Positions 53,459 through 62,384 of a stretch of DNA of 64,000 bases are shown here, one piece after another. The DNA comes from Proteiniclasticum ruminis DSM 24773 (GTDB taxonomy: Bacteria; Bacillota; Clostridia; Clostridiales; Clostridiaceae). How positions within the stretch are numbered: position 1 is the first letter of the stretch; each line of letters opens with the position of its first letter. Below the pieces are notes generated by a model. That model was not told the DNA's origin. It saw only the letters and a program-made list of their open reading frames with translations, and ran no database searches. The translations under genes were made by a program, and so were the position numbers. Location: positions 1 to 64,000 of the forward strand of contig NZ_JNKC01000010.1 in the NCBI RefSeq assembly GCF_000701905.1. Reading direction: 5' to 3'.

Positions 53459-54604
53459 TTACTTCACGAGTTTGCTGTATTTTGCTGCATTGGGATCGAC
53501 AGGTGACACATTCTGGTCACCTTGTTCAATCACTACGTCAAGCTCCCTTACTTCACCAGTCATTCTTCCTAAAATCGTTCCTTTTGGATAAGCAACGCCA
53601 ACCACCGACTCTGGATAAGATTTTTCTTTCCCTATGCCGAGCGAACGATAGTCTGGTCCAAGCAAAGCATGTGGTGAACCAACTGCATTTTTATTTTTAC
53701 TGGCACCATCTATAATGACATCCAGTATTTCAAACACTGCAAACTGCTTGATCTTAAAATACAGTTTACCACCTTTGTCTTTTTCAAATTCAGCTATTGG
53801 AATTAACCCATGCATATAGCTTTGTCTTTCCAATATAGTAGGGAGCGAATTTGCTGTCTTCATTCTTTCTTCAATGGCATTAATAGAGGATTGAGCGAGA
53901 CCCGTCTTACCTTCAAAAATCTGGTCTACATACATTGTAATTTTTGAACTATCCCCCTCTATTGCCGCGTTAATGTCATCTTGGCCTGACCAAGCCGGAT
54001 CAATGTAGATAAATCCAGTGTTGCTAGGATATTCTACCCCATTGATGACTATTTTCTCACTGTGCAAATACTGCTTTCCAGCTACATAGGATTCTTTAGT
54101 CAGATAGATCGGAATTAAGTGTCCTCCTGCTGTTTTTTTCACATAACCCCATGTTGCTGCCGCGGATGCACTGACATCTTGAGTGTTAAAACCCAACATC
54201 CTTGCAAAGAAAAGACTATCTGTTTTCCTTGGAGTTACAACAATAACATCTCGGTACTCTGATTTGCCATCTGCAAGTTCCACAGTCATTTTCGTAATCT
54301 CAACCGTAGGTTCACCCTCTGCTCCATTTCTTAAAGCGGTTTCTTTTGCAATTCTTATGGCTTCAGCCTTAATAGATGAAATCTTCAGCGCATCACTTAC
54401 ACCTAGAGATTTCTCCATTTCCTGTGCTCCAGCAAGAGCTCCTGCATCCGCAGCTGTCACCATCTGTCTTCTGGTGGTGTAGAGCATTCCCGCATCTACA
54501 ACTAGGGCTGAAAAACCTAGAATTACCAAAAACAGAAAGAGAAGCATGAAAATACCCGCTGCGCCTTTATCATCTCGTACCAGCTTTTTGAGCAGCATTT
54601 CCAT
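53459..54604 (-). CDS. TadG-like pseudopilin/pilus assembly protein
   Basis: 381 residues. The N-terminal R-D-D-K-G-A-A-G-I-F-M-L-L-F-L-F-L hydrophobic helix and R-R-Q-M-V-T-A-A-D-A-G-A-L-A-G-A-Q segment define the Tad/TadE-G-like family; a ~320-residue extracytoplasmic domain follows. It has no vWA motif; that job may be filled by the separate vWA gene at the end of the locus. The second ATG, 54598, is nine bases after GGAGG and may be the true start. Confidence 0.82.
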   Translation of the reverse strand: MEMLLKKLVRDDKGAAGIFMLLFLFLVILGFSALVVDAGMLYTTRRQMVTAADAGALAGAQEMEKSLGVSDALKISSIKAEAIRIAKETALRNGAEGEPTVEITKMTVELADGKSEYRDVIVVTPRKTDSLFFARMLGFNTQDVSASAAATWGYVKKTAGGHLIPIYLTKESYVAGKQYLHSEKIVINGVEYPSNTGFIYIDPAWSGQDDINAAIEGDSSKITMYVDQIFEGKTGLAQSSINAIEERMKTANSLPTILERQSYMHGLIPIAEFEKDKGGKLYFKIKQFAVFEILDVIIDGASKNKNAVGSPHALLGPDYRSLGIGKEKSYPESVVGVAYPKGTILGRMTGEVRELDVVIEQGDQNVSPVDPNAAKYSKLVK

Positions 54605-54613
54605 TCTCCTCCT

Positions 54614-55027
54614 TTATTCAATCCGCATAACCGCTTTTGCCTGAATTTCCACTGGACCTGTAAAAAATAAACCTACTAGGGGATTAACCAATCCCTTGAT
54701 TTCAACAATCGCATTATTGGTGTTATTGATGATCTCATTGTTGGTCGAATACTTAAAATGTGCAATATCATTTGGAATTGTGATACCGCTCACACCTGCT
54801 ACCGCTTCCGAGGATGCAATATAGGCACGGTTTCTTTGATCTATGGTGGACACTACCGCAACACGAGCTCCTTCACGGGCCGCACTGGTCAGTGTAATCT
54901 TCGCATTAAAGAGCCATCCAAATTCCAGAATGCCAAGAAGAACGAATAAAACCAAAGGAATTGCGATGGCAAACTCTACAATTCCCTGGCCATCATCCTC
55001 TTTCATTCTCTTCCATCTTCTTAACAT
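54614..55027 (-). CDS. tadE: TadE-like minor pseudopilin
   Basis: 137 residues with a short basic N terminus, D-D-G-Q-G-I-V-E-F-A-I-A-I-P-L-V-L-F-V-L-L-G-I-L-E-F-G-W-L as helix and cleavage region, and T-S-A-A-R-E-G-A-R-V-A. These are the standard TadE features. It lies between tadV and tadG and has AGGTGAAAGG before its start. Confidence 0.9.
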   Translation of the reverse strand: MLRRWKRMKEDDGQGIVEFAIAIPLVLFVLLGILEFGWLFNAKITLTSAAREGARVAVVSTIDQRNRAYIASSEAVAGVSGITIPNDIAHFKYSTNNEIINNTNNAIVEIKGLVNPLVGLFFTGPVEIQAKAVMRIE

Positions 55028-55047
55028 AACCTTTCACCTCATTTGGT

Positions 55048-55617
55048 TCAAAAAAAACTGGGAATCCAATTGGTATAGACCAAAGCCGCTCCAATGGCAA
55101 TGGGTATTGCATAGGGGATATAGAGCTTTCCGGATCTTACTTCATCCTTTTTCAGCGATCCATACCATTCAATAAATTTGTGGTACCCCGTCAGTCGATA
55201 AAGAAATTTCAGCAGCGGACTTATGAGAAAACCTCCAAATAGCCTGAGTGATGCACCTAACCCTCTTTTATAGATACCATATCCAAGGGCGATAATCCCG
55301 CCAACAATGGCAGTGTAGATAAAGGTCATGAACACAAATCTTGTTCCCATAACCGCCCCTATGGCTGCCATGAGCTTCACATCTCCAGCTCCCATACCAC
55401 CAAAGAAAAATGGAGGAAGGAATATGAGAAATCCTGCAGTGAACCCTAAAAGGCTGGACCATAGTCCAGAAAACCCAAAATAAACAGTTGAAAGGATCAC
55501 TCCTATTGCTATGGTTGGAACTGTAATCTTATTGGGGATTTTCTGAGTCCGAAAGTCATGGTAAACACTCATGACGAGTAAAAGAAATAACAGAACTGTG
55601 AAGATTGTTTCCGCCAT
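55048..55617 (-). CDS. tadV: prepilin peptidase TadV/CpaA
   Basis: About 189 residues with six hydrophobic segments. The first catalytic Asp lies in Y-H-D-F-R-T-Q-K-I-P-N-K and the second in F-G-G-M-G-A-G-D-V-K-L-M-A-A-I-G, as in aspartic prepilin peptidases. It cleaves the Flp pilin and TadE/G-like proteins. ATG 55617, with AAGGTGG seven bases ahead, is chosen over the upstream GTG inside that site. Confidence 0.92.
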   Translation of the reverse strand: MAETIFTVLLFLLLVMSVYHDFRTQKIPNKITVPTIAIGVILSTVYFGFSGLWSSLLGFTAGFLIFLPPFFFGGMGAGDVKLMAAIGAVMGTRFVFMTFIYTAIVGGIIALGYGIYKRGLGASLRLFGGFLISPLLKFLYRLTGYHKFIEWYGSLKKDEVRSGKLYIPYAIPIAIGAALVYTNWIPSFF

Positions 55618-55642
55618 GTGTACCGCCACCTTCTAGTGTAGT

Positions 55643-55668
55643 AAAGCCCCCCTGATGAGGGGGGCTTT
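55643..55668 (-). terminator. strong hairpin between flp and the Tad assembly genes
   Basis: AAAGCCCCCC (55643-55652) and GGGGGGCTTT (55659-55668) form a perfect ten-base stem with six-base loop, followed on the minus strand by ACTACAC rather than a long U-run. It probably allows only partial read-through, or protects flp mRNA, so pilin is made in excess over machinery. Confidence 0.8.
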
Positions 55669-55672
55669 TGAA

Positions 55673-55873
55673 TCAATTATTGGTTGGTGTCTTAATAGCA
55701 GCATTTCCAGCATTTATACTGCTGCTAATTCTATTGAAGATTGCTTCTAACTGTGGTCTGAAAACAGTTATAACACCTAGTGCAATTACTACCATCAATA
55801 GCAAGATGAGTCCATACTCAACAAGTCCCTGTCCTTCTTCTTCTTTCCAGATTCTTTTTAGTAGATCCATCAT
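55673..55873 (-). CDS. flp: Flp-type major pilin
   Basis: 66 residues: I-W-K-E-E-E-G-Q-G-L-V-E-Y-G-L-I-L-L-L-M-V-V-I-A is the processing site (cut after the Gly, before Leu-Val-Glu-Tyr) and helix; a short tail follows. Glu and Tyr at +3 and +4 of the mature protein are diagnostic of Flp pilins. AAAGGAGAG precedes two possible ATGs. It is the first gene of the locus behind a near-consensus promoter. Confidence 0.93.
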   Translation of the reverse strand: MMDLLKRIWKEEEGQGLVEYGLILLLMVVIALGVITVFRPQLEAIFNRISSSINAGNAAIKTPTNN

Positions 55874-55925
55874 TCTCTCTCCTTTTTAATAGAATAAATA
55901 AAACAGCAACGTTTTTTATACCCTC

Positions 55926-55954
55926 ATTCTAAACTCGTCTGATTATTTTGTCAA
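55926..55954 (-). promoter_or_regulatory. promoter of flp and the Tad locus
   Basis: -35 TTGACA (55949-55954), a 17-base spacer and -10 TAGAAT (55926-55931) on the minus strand, about 50 bases upstream of flp. The rest of 55955-56385 is very AT-rich, with no gene visible. Confidence 0.8.
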
Positions 55955-56385
55955 TTGATTTTGTATGAATTATCCTATTTTATTAAGTTTAAACTAAACA
56001 AATTGACCCCAATCGACATAAAAACTTAAAATAATCTCAAATACTCAGAATTATACACATCTGTATAATTTAAGAATTAATTATATTAAATATTTAAACA
56101 ACTGTAACTATTCGCTAATTTTTTTAAATCGCCATGGGGTTTTTCACAATAATTCTGATAATTGATGTGCTATAAACAATCTATTAAACCACAAGTGGAA
56201 TCCCTTGAAATCAAAGCTATAAAACCTTATCCTTTTCACTATCTTATCAATGTCCCCGTTAGAATATCCAATCATTTTATGACTATCTGCTATCACCAAC
56301 AGCATTAATTCAACGATTTCCGAAGAGTAGTCTCCTCATTTCTAAATCTCATTGATTGTTCACTATAATATTCTTTTAGAAAAGA

Positions 56386-56420
56386 CAAAAAAAAAAGAAG
56401 CCAGCGTTTAAACTGACTTC
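56386..56420 (-). terminator. intrinsic terminator of ptsI
   Basis: GAAGCCAG (56397-56404) pairs with CTGACTTC (56413-56420), with one G-U, and the minus-strand RNA runs into ten U. Confidence 0.9.
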
Positions 56421-56449
56421 TTCTGTCTATTTCTTTGATACTTTTACTT

Positions 56450-58066
56450 CTATTCCTGTTCGAGAATAACCTGCTTCGCTCTTAATACGGAGGAAGCAGA
56501 CATGGAGAACTCATCCAGGCCATACTCCACAAGTGTTGGAATTGCAGTCTCATCTCCTGCCATTTCCCCACACATTCCACACCATTTCCCCTGGGAATGC
56601 GCTCCATCAATGGTCATCTTGATCAGTCTCAGCACTGCTGGATGCATTGGATCGTAAAGGTAAGAAACCTTCTCACTCATACGGTCAGCAGCCAAGGTGT
56701 ACTGAATCAGGTCGTTGGTGCCGATGGAGAAGAAATCCACATGCTTTGCCAGTTCATCCGCCATAACAGCAGCTGCTGGAATTTCCACCATGATGCCCCA
56801 CTCGATGGATTCAGAAACTTCATGACCTTCAGCCTTCAGTTCCACAGTACATTCTTCCACCAGTTCTTTAGATTTCTGGAACTCACTAAGAGAAGACACC
56901 ATTGGGAACATCACCTTAAGGTTTCCGTAAACAGATGCTCTTAAAAGGGCTCTCAGCTGAATCTTAAATAAATCTGTACGGTCCAGACACAATCTGATGG
57001 CACGGTAGCCGAGGAACGGATTCATCTCATTAGGCATAGCCAGGTAAGGCAGCTGTTTGTCTCCACCGATGTCCAGTGTTCTGATGACTACAGGTTTCCC
57101 TTCCATCTTCTCCAACACATACTTATAGGATTCAAACTGTTCTTCTTCCGTTGGCATGTCATCTCTGTCCATATAGAGGAACTCAGTACGGAAGAGCCCT
57201 ATGCCATCTGCACCATTTTCCAGAACCTTATGTACATCTTCAGGCTTTCCAATGTTTCCCGCCACTTCAATACGCTTGCCGGACTTGGTCTTAGCTTTCA
57301 CATCCACCAGCTTCTTCAGTTCTTCCTTTTCCTGATTGTAAGCTTCTTGAAGAGCCACATACTTTGTTACAGTTTCATGATCCGGATCAATGATGACCCT
57401 TCCTTCAATTCCATCCACAATGAGAATATCTCCATTCTGAACAGTTTCTGTGATGTCATGAAGACCCACTACTGCAGGAATCTCCAAGGTTCTTGCCATG
57501 ATGGCACTATGGGAGGTTCTTCCACCGATATTTGTAAGGAACGCAATAACCTTTTCCTTATCCAGCTGCGCTGTATCAGAAGGCGTCAGATCATGAGCAA
57601 TGACAATGGTATTGGTTTCCGCAATATCAAAGCTGTCTTCAATACCTGCAAGATTGTTCATCAGTCGCTTGGCAACGTCCTTGATGTCCGCAGCACGTTC
57701 TCTCATATACTCATCTTCCATGGATTCAAAAATCGCCACATAGCTGCTGCTCACATCACTTGCTGCTTTCAGCGCATTGAGATTGTTGTTCTCAATTTCT
57801 CCTTCAATGGCTCCCATAAACTCAGGATCATCAAAAAGCATCAGATGCGCCTCAAATACCATAGCCTTTTCTTCACCCATGGAATCCAGTGCCTTCTTCT
57901 TGATTTTCTCTAGTTGGACCTTGGACTTTTCGCAGGCCTTCCTTAAAAGATCCTTCTCCTTGGCCACATCCTGGATCTTCTCATCCGTGATGTTCAGCTC
58001 CACATGTTTTTTGATAAATGCTTGTCCGATGGCATAGCCTCTTGAGGCCGGTATTCCGATTTTCAT
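56450..58066 (-). CDS. ptsI: PTS enzyme I (phosphoenolpyruvate-protein phosphotransferase)
   Basis: 538 residues. The phosphohistidine region [12 protein letters not shown] (His186) and the PEP-binding barrel are intact: [34 protein letters not shown] and M-C-G-E-M-A-G-D. It starts sugar PTS phosphorelay by loading HPr. It is somewhat shorter than the usual ~570 residues, through the C terminus. No ptsH is visible nearby; citX lies 46 bases upstream, perhaps cotranscribed. Confidence 0.96.
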   Translation of the reverse strand: MKIGIPASRGYAIGQAFIKKHVELNITDEKIQDVAKEKDLLRKACEKSKVQLEKIKKKALDSMGEEKAMVFEAHLMLFDDPEFMGAIEGEIENNNLNALKAASDVSSSYVAIFESMEDEYMRERAADIKDVAKRLMNNLAGIEDSFDIAETNTIVIAHDLTPSDTAQLDKEKVIAFLTNIGGRTSHSAIMARTLEIPAVVGLHDITETVQNGDILIVDGIEGRVIIDPDHETVTKYVALQEAYNQEKEELKKLVDVKAKTKSGKRIEVAGNIGKPEDVHKVLENGADGIGLFRTEFLYMDRDDMPTEEEQFESYKYVLEKMEGKPVVIRTLDIGGDKQLPYLAMPNEMNPFLGYRAIRLCLDRTDLFKIQLRALLRASVYGNLKVMFPMVSSLSEFQKSKELVEECTVELKAEGHEVSESIEWGIMVEIPAAAVMADELAKHVDFFSIGTNDLIQYTLAADRMSEKVSYLYDPMHPAVLRLIKMTIDGAHSQGKWCGMCGEMAGDETAIPTLVEYGLDEFSMSASSVLRAKQVILEQE

Positions 58067-58112
58067 TTTACCCCTCCAATATATTCGTATTGCAATATGA
58101 TTTTTGGTTCTC

Positions 58113-58682
58113 TTACTTCAATGTCAAATCGTGGTCTTCCAGGTACTGTGAAACCATCTCTTCCATATAATCCACCAGTTCTTCCACCGGATGACTCTTC
58201 TCTTTGGCACAAACCTTGGCCGCTCTGTCACATAGAAAACACTTTCTTGGTTCATAGGAAAGTTCGATTCTCCCCACTGCATAGTCTTCGTCGGTATCAT
58301 AGACATCGATGTCCACAAACCTTCCCAGATCATGCTGCTGCTCAATGAAAATAGAGTTCTCCTTCAGGGTTCTGGCATCACCTTTCACCACATAGAACAT
58401 GGTGGGTCCTTCTGGAGTCTCATAGACTTCATGGATGAGTATTTTCTCTTTGAAAATTTCTCCAATGGTTTTTGAGATTTCTGCATTAATGAGTCTAGTG
58501 ATGTCGTTGTTCTTCTCCACGCCGGGATAATTTGCCCGGACCGTCAGTACAGGATACATATGCACCTTATGAAGGTTTTCGATGATGGTGCATTTCTTCT
58601 CCTGATATCGTACGAGTTCCTCATATCCTTCTTTTGTCATTCTCTTTAGTGCAGGCATTTCTTTTGTTCTTGGCTTCTCCAA
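58113..58682 (-). CDS. citX: CitX-like citrate lyase holo-ACP synthase, without citrate lyase genes
   Basis: 189 residues. Motifs of the CitX family are visible: [19 protein letters not shown], and [13 protein letters not shown] with H-P-V-E-E-L. CitX attaches the phosphoribosyl-dephospho-CoA prosthetic group to the acyl carrier subunit of citrate lyase (or related lyases). No citC, D, E, F or G is in the window, so the target lies elsewhere or the enzyme has another carrier. It starts with TTG after AGGAG. An extended -10 promoter lies about 65 bases upstream. Confidence 0.82.
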   Translation of the reverse strand: MEKPRTKEMPALKRMTKEGYEELVRYQEKKCTIIENLHKVHMYPVLTVRANYPGVEKNNDITRLINAEISKTIGEIFKEKILIHEVYETPEGPTMFYVVKGDARTLKENSIFIEQQHDLGRFVDIDVYDTDEDYAVGRIELSYEPRKCFLCDRAAKVCAKEKSHPVEELVDYMEEMVSQYLEDHDLTLK

Positions 58683-58747
58683 ATGGTTCCTCTCCTTGCC
58701 CTCTTAGTGCGAAACGTGACACAAGAAAAAACACAACCGTTTACTTC

Positions 58748-58756
58748 ATTATATCA
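58748..58756 (-). promoter_or_regulatory. extended -10 promoter of citX-ptsI
   Basis: TGATATAAT on the minus strand (58748-58756), an extended -10 consensus, about 65 bases from the citX TTG. No good -35 is seen, as often with extended -10 sites. Confidence 0.5.
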
Positions 58757-58789
58757 CAGGTTTTTTACTCAACTGACAGAAAGAAATTG

Positions 58790-58863
58790 AAAAAAAAGAA
58801 ATCACCAAAAGGAACTAAATCGTTCCCCCCGGTGATTTTAGTTTTTCAACTACATATTCATCT
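58790..58863 (-). ncRNA. candidate ~73-base small RNA or terminated citX leader
   Basis: A promoter (58870-58898) would start RNA near 58863. The RNA ends in a hairpin, AAATCACC (58831-58838 on the complementary strand) pairing with GGTGATTT (58799-58806), with an inner GGAAC/GTTCC stem and a run of about eight U interrupted near its start. There is no open frame of note. Either a free small RNA or a premature terminator controlling citX-ptsI. No known riboswitch class was recognised. Confidence 0.4.
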
Positions 58864-58869
58864 ACTCAT

Positions 58870-58898
58870 AGTTTATAGGAGAAAGGGACGGGAATCAA
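58870..58898 (-). promoter_or_regulatory. promoter upstream of the candidate small RNA
   Basis: -35 TTGATT (58893-58898), 17-base spacer, -10 TAAACT (58870-58875) within TATAAACTAT on the minus strand. The remainder of the gap to 59057 holds no gene. Confidence 0.5.
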
Positions 58899-59057
58899 GA
58901 AATGTTTCAAAAAAACTGCAATTTTTAACCTCATTTCTCTTGAAAAATGACAAATTTCCTGCGAAAAGCATCGATTCCCTTCTCCCAGATTGAAAAACAC
59001 GAACGGGAGAAAACCACAGTTCGGATTTTTCCACTCACCTTAAAAAAACAGCTGCAC

Positions 59058-59093
59058 AAAAAAACAGAATCAGAAGTTTTCCTCTGACTCTGT
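59058..59093 (-). terminator. intrinsic terminator of eutC
   Basis: ACAGAATCAGA (59064-59074) pairs with TCTGACTCTGT (59083-59093) apart from one mismatch; the minus-strand RNA ends in TTTTTTT. It lies 11 bases past eutC. Confidence 0.85.
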
Positions 59094-59103
59094 AAATCAA
59101 AAA

Positions 59104-60018
59104 CTACACCATCTTGAACTCTGTGCCTGAGATCTTCTGCTCCATCATTCTTTTTACGACACTGGCCAGATGAGCTCCCGCCTCAGAAGGATTGATGCCA
59201 TTTTCATGGATGTTCGAAATGACATTTCGAAGGGACTCCGGCATACCTACTTTCCCCTTATAGGAAAGATAAGCACTCATAGAGGCAAAGGTCGAAAGAC
59301 CTGGCCTTTCTCCGATGAGCATGATGGTTACCTTCGGCTGCAGTAGCTCTGTGATGACATCCATGGCAGGGACTCTTGCATACTTCACGTATAAAGGTGT
59401 GCCACTAGTCAGTCCCTCGATCTTCAGCCCCTGGACTAGAGCCTGATAGACGCTGGAGGTATTTTTCTCCATGGCTGTGCTGGACAGACCTTCCGAGAGG
59501 ATGATCTGCACATCTACATTTTTGATGCAGTTTTCTAAAATATGCTTCTTCGTCTCTTCATCAAACATCCTGCCCAGGTCCGGTCTTGACAGATATTCAT
59601 CCTTATCTTGGCACTGGGTTTTTACCATGACCATCTGAAGGTCTTTGGCGATGCCCTCCGGTGCTTCTGATAAAGCAGCATCATAAGCCCCTGCATGGTC
59701 CATGAGCATTCTTAAGTAGGCTTTTGTTCTATATCTAGGACCACATCTTCCAAGACCCATTCTGGCATCGGTCTTTTTCTTGATTCTTAAAAATTCTGGC
59801 CCATTCACAGGATTCTCAAAATCCAGATAGGAAGTATAGTCATCCAGAAGGATATCCGGAATCACATCGTCTTCCACCACTGTACCTTGAGGTGCTTTTG
59901 CTGATTCTAGAGTTTTTGGCTCTTCTTCCAGCGGTGTGCTCTTTCTGAGGTTTTCATCACTATTCTTCATGGCTTCCAAAACTTCTTCAATGATTCTTTT
60001 CAGCTCTACATCATTCAT
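59104..60018 (-). CDS. eutC: ethanolamine ammonia-lyase small subunit EutC
   Basis: About 304 residues, full length. The N-terminal ~75 residues are a helical, variable region; the conserved core follows: R-I-K-K-K-T-D-A-R-M-G-L-G-R-C-G-P-R, D-H-A-G-A-Y-D-A-A, S-E-G-L-S-S-T-A, and G-E-R-P-G-L-S. EutC helps bind adenosylcobalamin at the EutB interface. ATG 60018 lies eight bases after AGGAGG; the ATG at 60024 is too close. The gene is intact although its partner eutB is split, so it may be idle or non-functional in this strain. Confidence 0.94.
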   Translation of the reverse strand: MNDVELKRIIEEVLEAMKNSDENLRKSTPLEEEPKTLESAKAPQGTVVEDDVIPDILLDDYTSYLDFENPVNGPEFLRIKKKTDARMGLGRCGPRYRTKAYLRMLMDHAGAYDAALSEAPEGIAKDLQMVMVKTQCQDKDEYLSRPDLGRMFDEETKKHILENCIKNVDVQIILSEGLSSTAMEKNTSSVYQALVQGLKIEGLTSGTPLYVKYARVPAMDVITELLQPKVTIMLIGERPGLSTFASMSAYLSYKGKVGMPESLRNVISNIHENGINPSEAGAHLASVVKRMMEQKISGTEFKMV

Positions 60019-60030
60019 GTTCATCGCCTC

Positions 60031-60813
60031 CTACAAGAAGATGGAAGCGTCGCCTGCCATGGCAGTGAGCTTTCCATGTTCATCCATGAGTCCCTTTTTC
60101 ATGAGCCATCTGTGGAACTCCGGTGCGGGTTTTTTCCCCATGAGCTCCCGAAGACAGGCATCATCATGAAAACTGGTGTCCTGATAGGCAAGCATGACAT
60201 CATCCCCATGGGGAATCCCCATGAAGAAATTCGCACCTGCCATGGTAAGAAGCATGGTACCGATCTGCTGATCGTCCATATTGATTGGGGTATGATTTGT
60301 AAAGCAAGGGGCCATACCCATGGGCAGTCCCATGAGTTTTCCCATGAAATGGTCTTCGAGGTTCGCCCGGATCATTTCCTTGCCATCATAGATGGTCTCC
60401 GGTCCAATGAATCCACTGACATTGTTCACCATGAATGGATCAAAATATCTGGCAAATCCGTAGGTTCTGGCTTCCAGCGTCATTTCATCGACGCCTTCAT
60501 CAGCATCCACAGACACTTCGGAGCCCTGCCCGGTTTCAAAGTATAGAAGGTTCAGCCCAGAACTGATGCCAAACTCAAAGGCCACCTGATAAGCTTCCTG
60601 TATGAGTTTTTTTGTGACACCGAAGCTGTCGTTGGTTTTCTCTGTTCCGGCAATGGACTGGAAGATCATGGAATGAGGTGTACCTCTTCTCATGGTATCC
60701 ATTTGGGTCGTGATGTGGGACAGCACTGTAATCTGCGTTGGCACATCGTATTTTTTCACAAACTCAAAGACTTTCTGTGCAATGCGGTTGGTGCTTTCAA
60801 AGTTATCCGTTGC
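60031..60813 (-). pseudogene. eutB: eutB, 3' fragment (C-terminal 260 residues of ethanolamine ammonia-lyase large subunit)
   Basis: The fragment carries the TIM-barrel C-terminal half: V-P-T-Q, T-T-Q-M, I-F-Q-S-I-A-G-T-E-K, Y-F-E-T-G-Q-G-S, G-F-I-G-P-E-T, L-E-D-H-F-M-G-K-L, G-D-D-V-M-L and the final A-G-D-A-S-I-F-L. It is the direct continuation of the 5' fragment at 62480-63064; joining base 62480 to 60813 gives I-N-P-V-A-T-D-N across the junction with no frame break and a 455-residue protein, close to the ~453 of E. coli EutB. A TTG at 60816 could start a truncated product but has no good binding site. Large-subunit function should be lost. Confidence 0.95.
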
Positions 60814-60814
60814 C

Positions 60815-61000
60815 AAAACATTATAGAACTCTATAGTTATGTTTCATTCCCCATTCATCGTGTCCGATTTTGCCTAGGCTACTTTCGTTTTGTGTAACAC
60901 TCCAAGGGCGTAAATTCCCATACAACGCATGGTACATATTAACAGCTATCTTTCAGGTGATTATGCTGCTAATCCATATCTCGAAAGATTTATACTTGCG
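60815..61000 (-). ncRNA. predicted omega-RNA (reRNA) region at the 3' end of the IS607 element
   Basis: TnpB proteins work with an RNA copied from the element's right end, which overlaps the 3' end of tnpB and runs out into flanking DNA that serves as guide. The ~145 bases between the tnpB stop and the element end are non-coding and contain short self-complementary pieces (for example ATAACTATAG/CTATAAT near 60820-60840). If the layout is standard, the guide begins at the eutB sequence GCAACGGATAACTTTG. Boundaries are inferred. Confidence 0.5.
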
Positions 61001-62085
61001 TTATAATCCCTGTCTATAACACAATTACATTCATCACAGATATAAGTCCTTTCTGATAGTGACAGTCTTGTTTTTACATTCCCACACTCACTACAGGTCT
61101 TGGATGATGGATACCAGGTGTCAACCTCTACAAATTCTATCCCATTAAACTCACACTTATACTTCATCTGCCTTCTGAACTCGTATAAGCCTTGCTTCCC
61201 AATAGCCTTTGCTAAGTGTCTATTACTCATCATACCTCTAATATTAAGAGTCTCCATAACAACTCGAGATGGTTTGGTTTTCACGATCTCACTTGTCGTC
61301 TGGTGCAAATAGTTACTTCTTATATTACTAATTTCCCTATGAACCAACTTAATCTGCTTCTCCAGTTTCACTATGTTACTGGTTTTTACGAACTTTCCTC
61401 CGCTCTTATTCATTTCATATTTCCTGGACACCTGACGCTGTAACCTACGTAGCTTCTTCTCCTTCTTCCTCATCCCTTTACTTTTGTTTATATTCTTATA
61501 TACCTTTCCACTAGAACACACTGCCAGATCTTTAATCCCAACATCAATACCTAAGCTCTCACCAGTCAATTCTAACTCAGGCTTTTCCATTTCTACCCCA
61601 ACAGCTACATACCAATATTTCCCATCATAGGAAACTCTGGGGTTTCTGTACTTCTTCCCCAATGGAATCTGATTTTTCTTTATACTTACCCAACCAACCT
61701 TCTCTAATAATACACTGCTCTCCCTGAATTTAATTTTCATATTGTCATTGTAAAATGAAGGCTTTGACCTTTTTCTACTCTTAAACTTCGGTTTTTCAGA
61801 TACCTTCTTAAAGTACCTCTTGTAAGCATCACAGGCATCTTTTACAGCCTGCTTTGCTACATTGTTTGAAACCTCACTTAACCACCTGTACTCCTCTTCC
61901 TTCTTCATCTGAGTAATCTCTTTCCTCAATTCATTGTCAGAAATGAATTTATTTCCATTGTTATAGTTTTCTTCTTGTCTCGCTAGAGTCCAATTATACA
62001 CAAACCTAGCAGTGCCAGCAGATCTCCATAAGGCCTTCTCCTGCTCTTCACTAGGAAATAGCCTCACTTTCCTCCCCAGGATCAT
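60961..62085 (-). CDS. tnpB: TnpB-like RNA-guided nuclease of the IS607 element
   Basis: 374 residues. Basic N-terminal region and wedge (R-K-V-R-L-F-P-S-E-E-Q; F-V-Y-N-W-T-L), then the split RuvC: Asp181 in G-I-D-V-G-I-K-D-L, Glu278 in V-V-M-E-T-L-N-I, and D-R-D-Y-N-A-S (358-364). The zinc finger has C331-x2-C334 and C350-x2-C353. All catalytic and zinc residues are present, so it appears active. Its start lies within the 3' end of tnpA, in another frame. It would cut the unoccupied target next to a TAM and so favour persistence of the element. Confidence 0.94.
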   Translation of the reverse strand: MILGRKVRLFPSEEQEKALWRSAGTARFVYNWTLARQEENYNNGNKFISDNELRKEITQMKKEEEYRWLSEVSNNVAKQAVKDACDAYKRYFKKVSEKPKFKSRKRSKPSFYNDNMKIKFRESSVLLEKVGWVSIKKNQIPLGKKYRNPRVSYDGKYWYVAVGVEMEKPELELTGESLGIDVGIKDLAVCSSGKVYKNINKSKGMRKKEKKLRRLQRQVSRKYEMNKSGGKFVKTSNIVKLEKQIKLVHREISNIRSNYLHQTTSEIVKTKPSRVVMETLNIRGMMSNRHLAKAIGKQGLYEFRRQMKYKCEFNGIEFVEVDTWYPSSKTCSECGNVKTRLSLSERTYICDECNCVIDRDYNASINLSRYGLAA

Positions 62086-62384
62086 TCTCTAACAACTCCT
62101 TCATCATCTTCTTTACCTTATTTGCTCTCTTTCCCTGAAGCCTACAGCTGAATACAATCACAATTTGAATTAAATCCTCAACCAGCTCCTGTTCCTCAGT
62201 TTTCTCGGTGTTGTCTATTATTTCAATAGTAGTGCCATATTTTTCACATAAATTCTCTACCAACTCAAACCCAAATCTTAATAACCTATCCTTGTACTTT
62301 TAACTTCAACACCTCTTATACCTAAGAAATGATTTAGCTGTTCCTGATTAGCTCTGCAAATTCATCAATCGTATACTACTTCAT
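62051..62384 (-). pseudogene. tnpA: IS607 TnpA serine recombinase, internally deleted
   Basis: The start is recognisable: AGAAAGGTG, ATG at 62384, then M-K-stop-Y-T-I-D-E-F-A-E-L-I, the MerR-like N terminus of IS607 TnpA with TAG at codon 3. After about 20 codons the sequence jumps, by deletion, to the C-terminal part (D-R-L-L-R-F-G-F-E-L-V-E-N-L-C-E-K-Y-G, then I-D-N-T-E-K-T-E-E-Q-E-L-V-E-D-L-I). The catalytic core including the nucleophile Ser is gone: about 110 codons remain of ~200. The element cannot move by itself. Confidence 0.88.
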
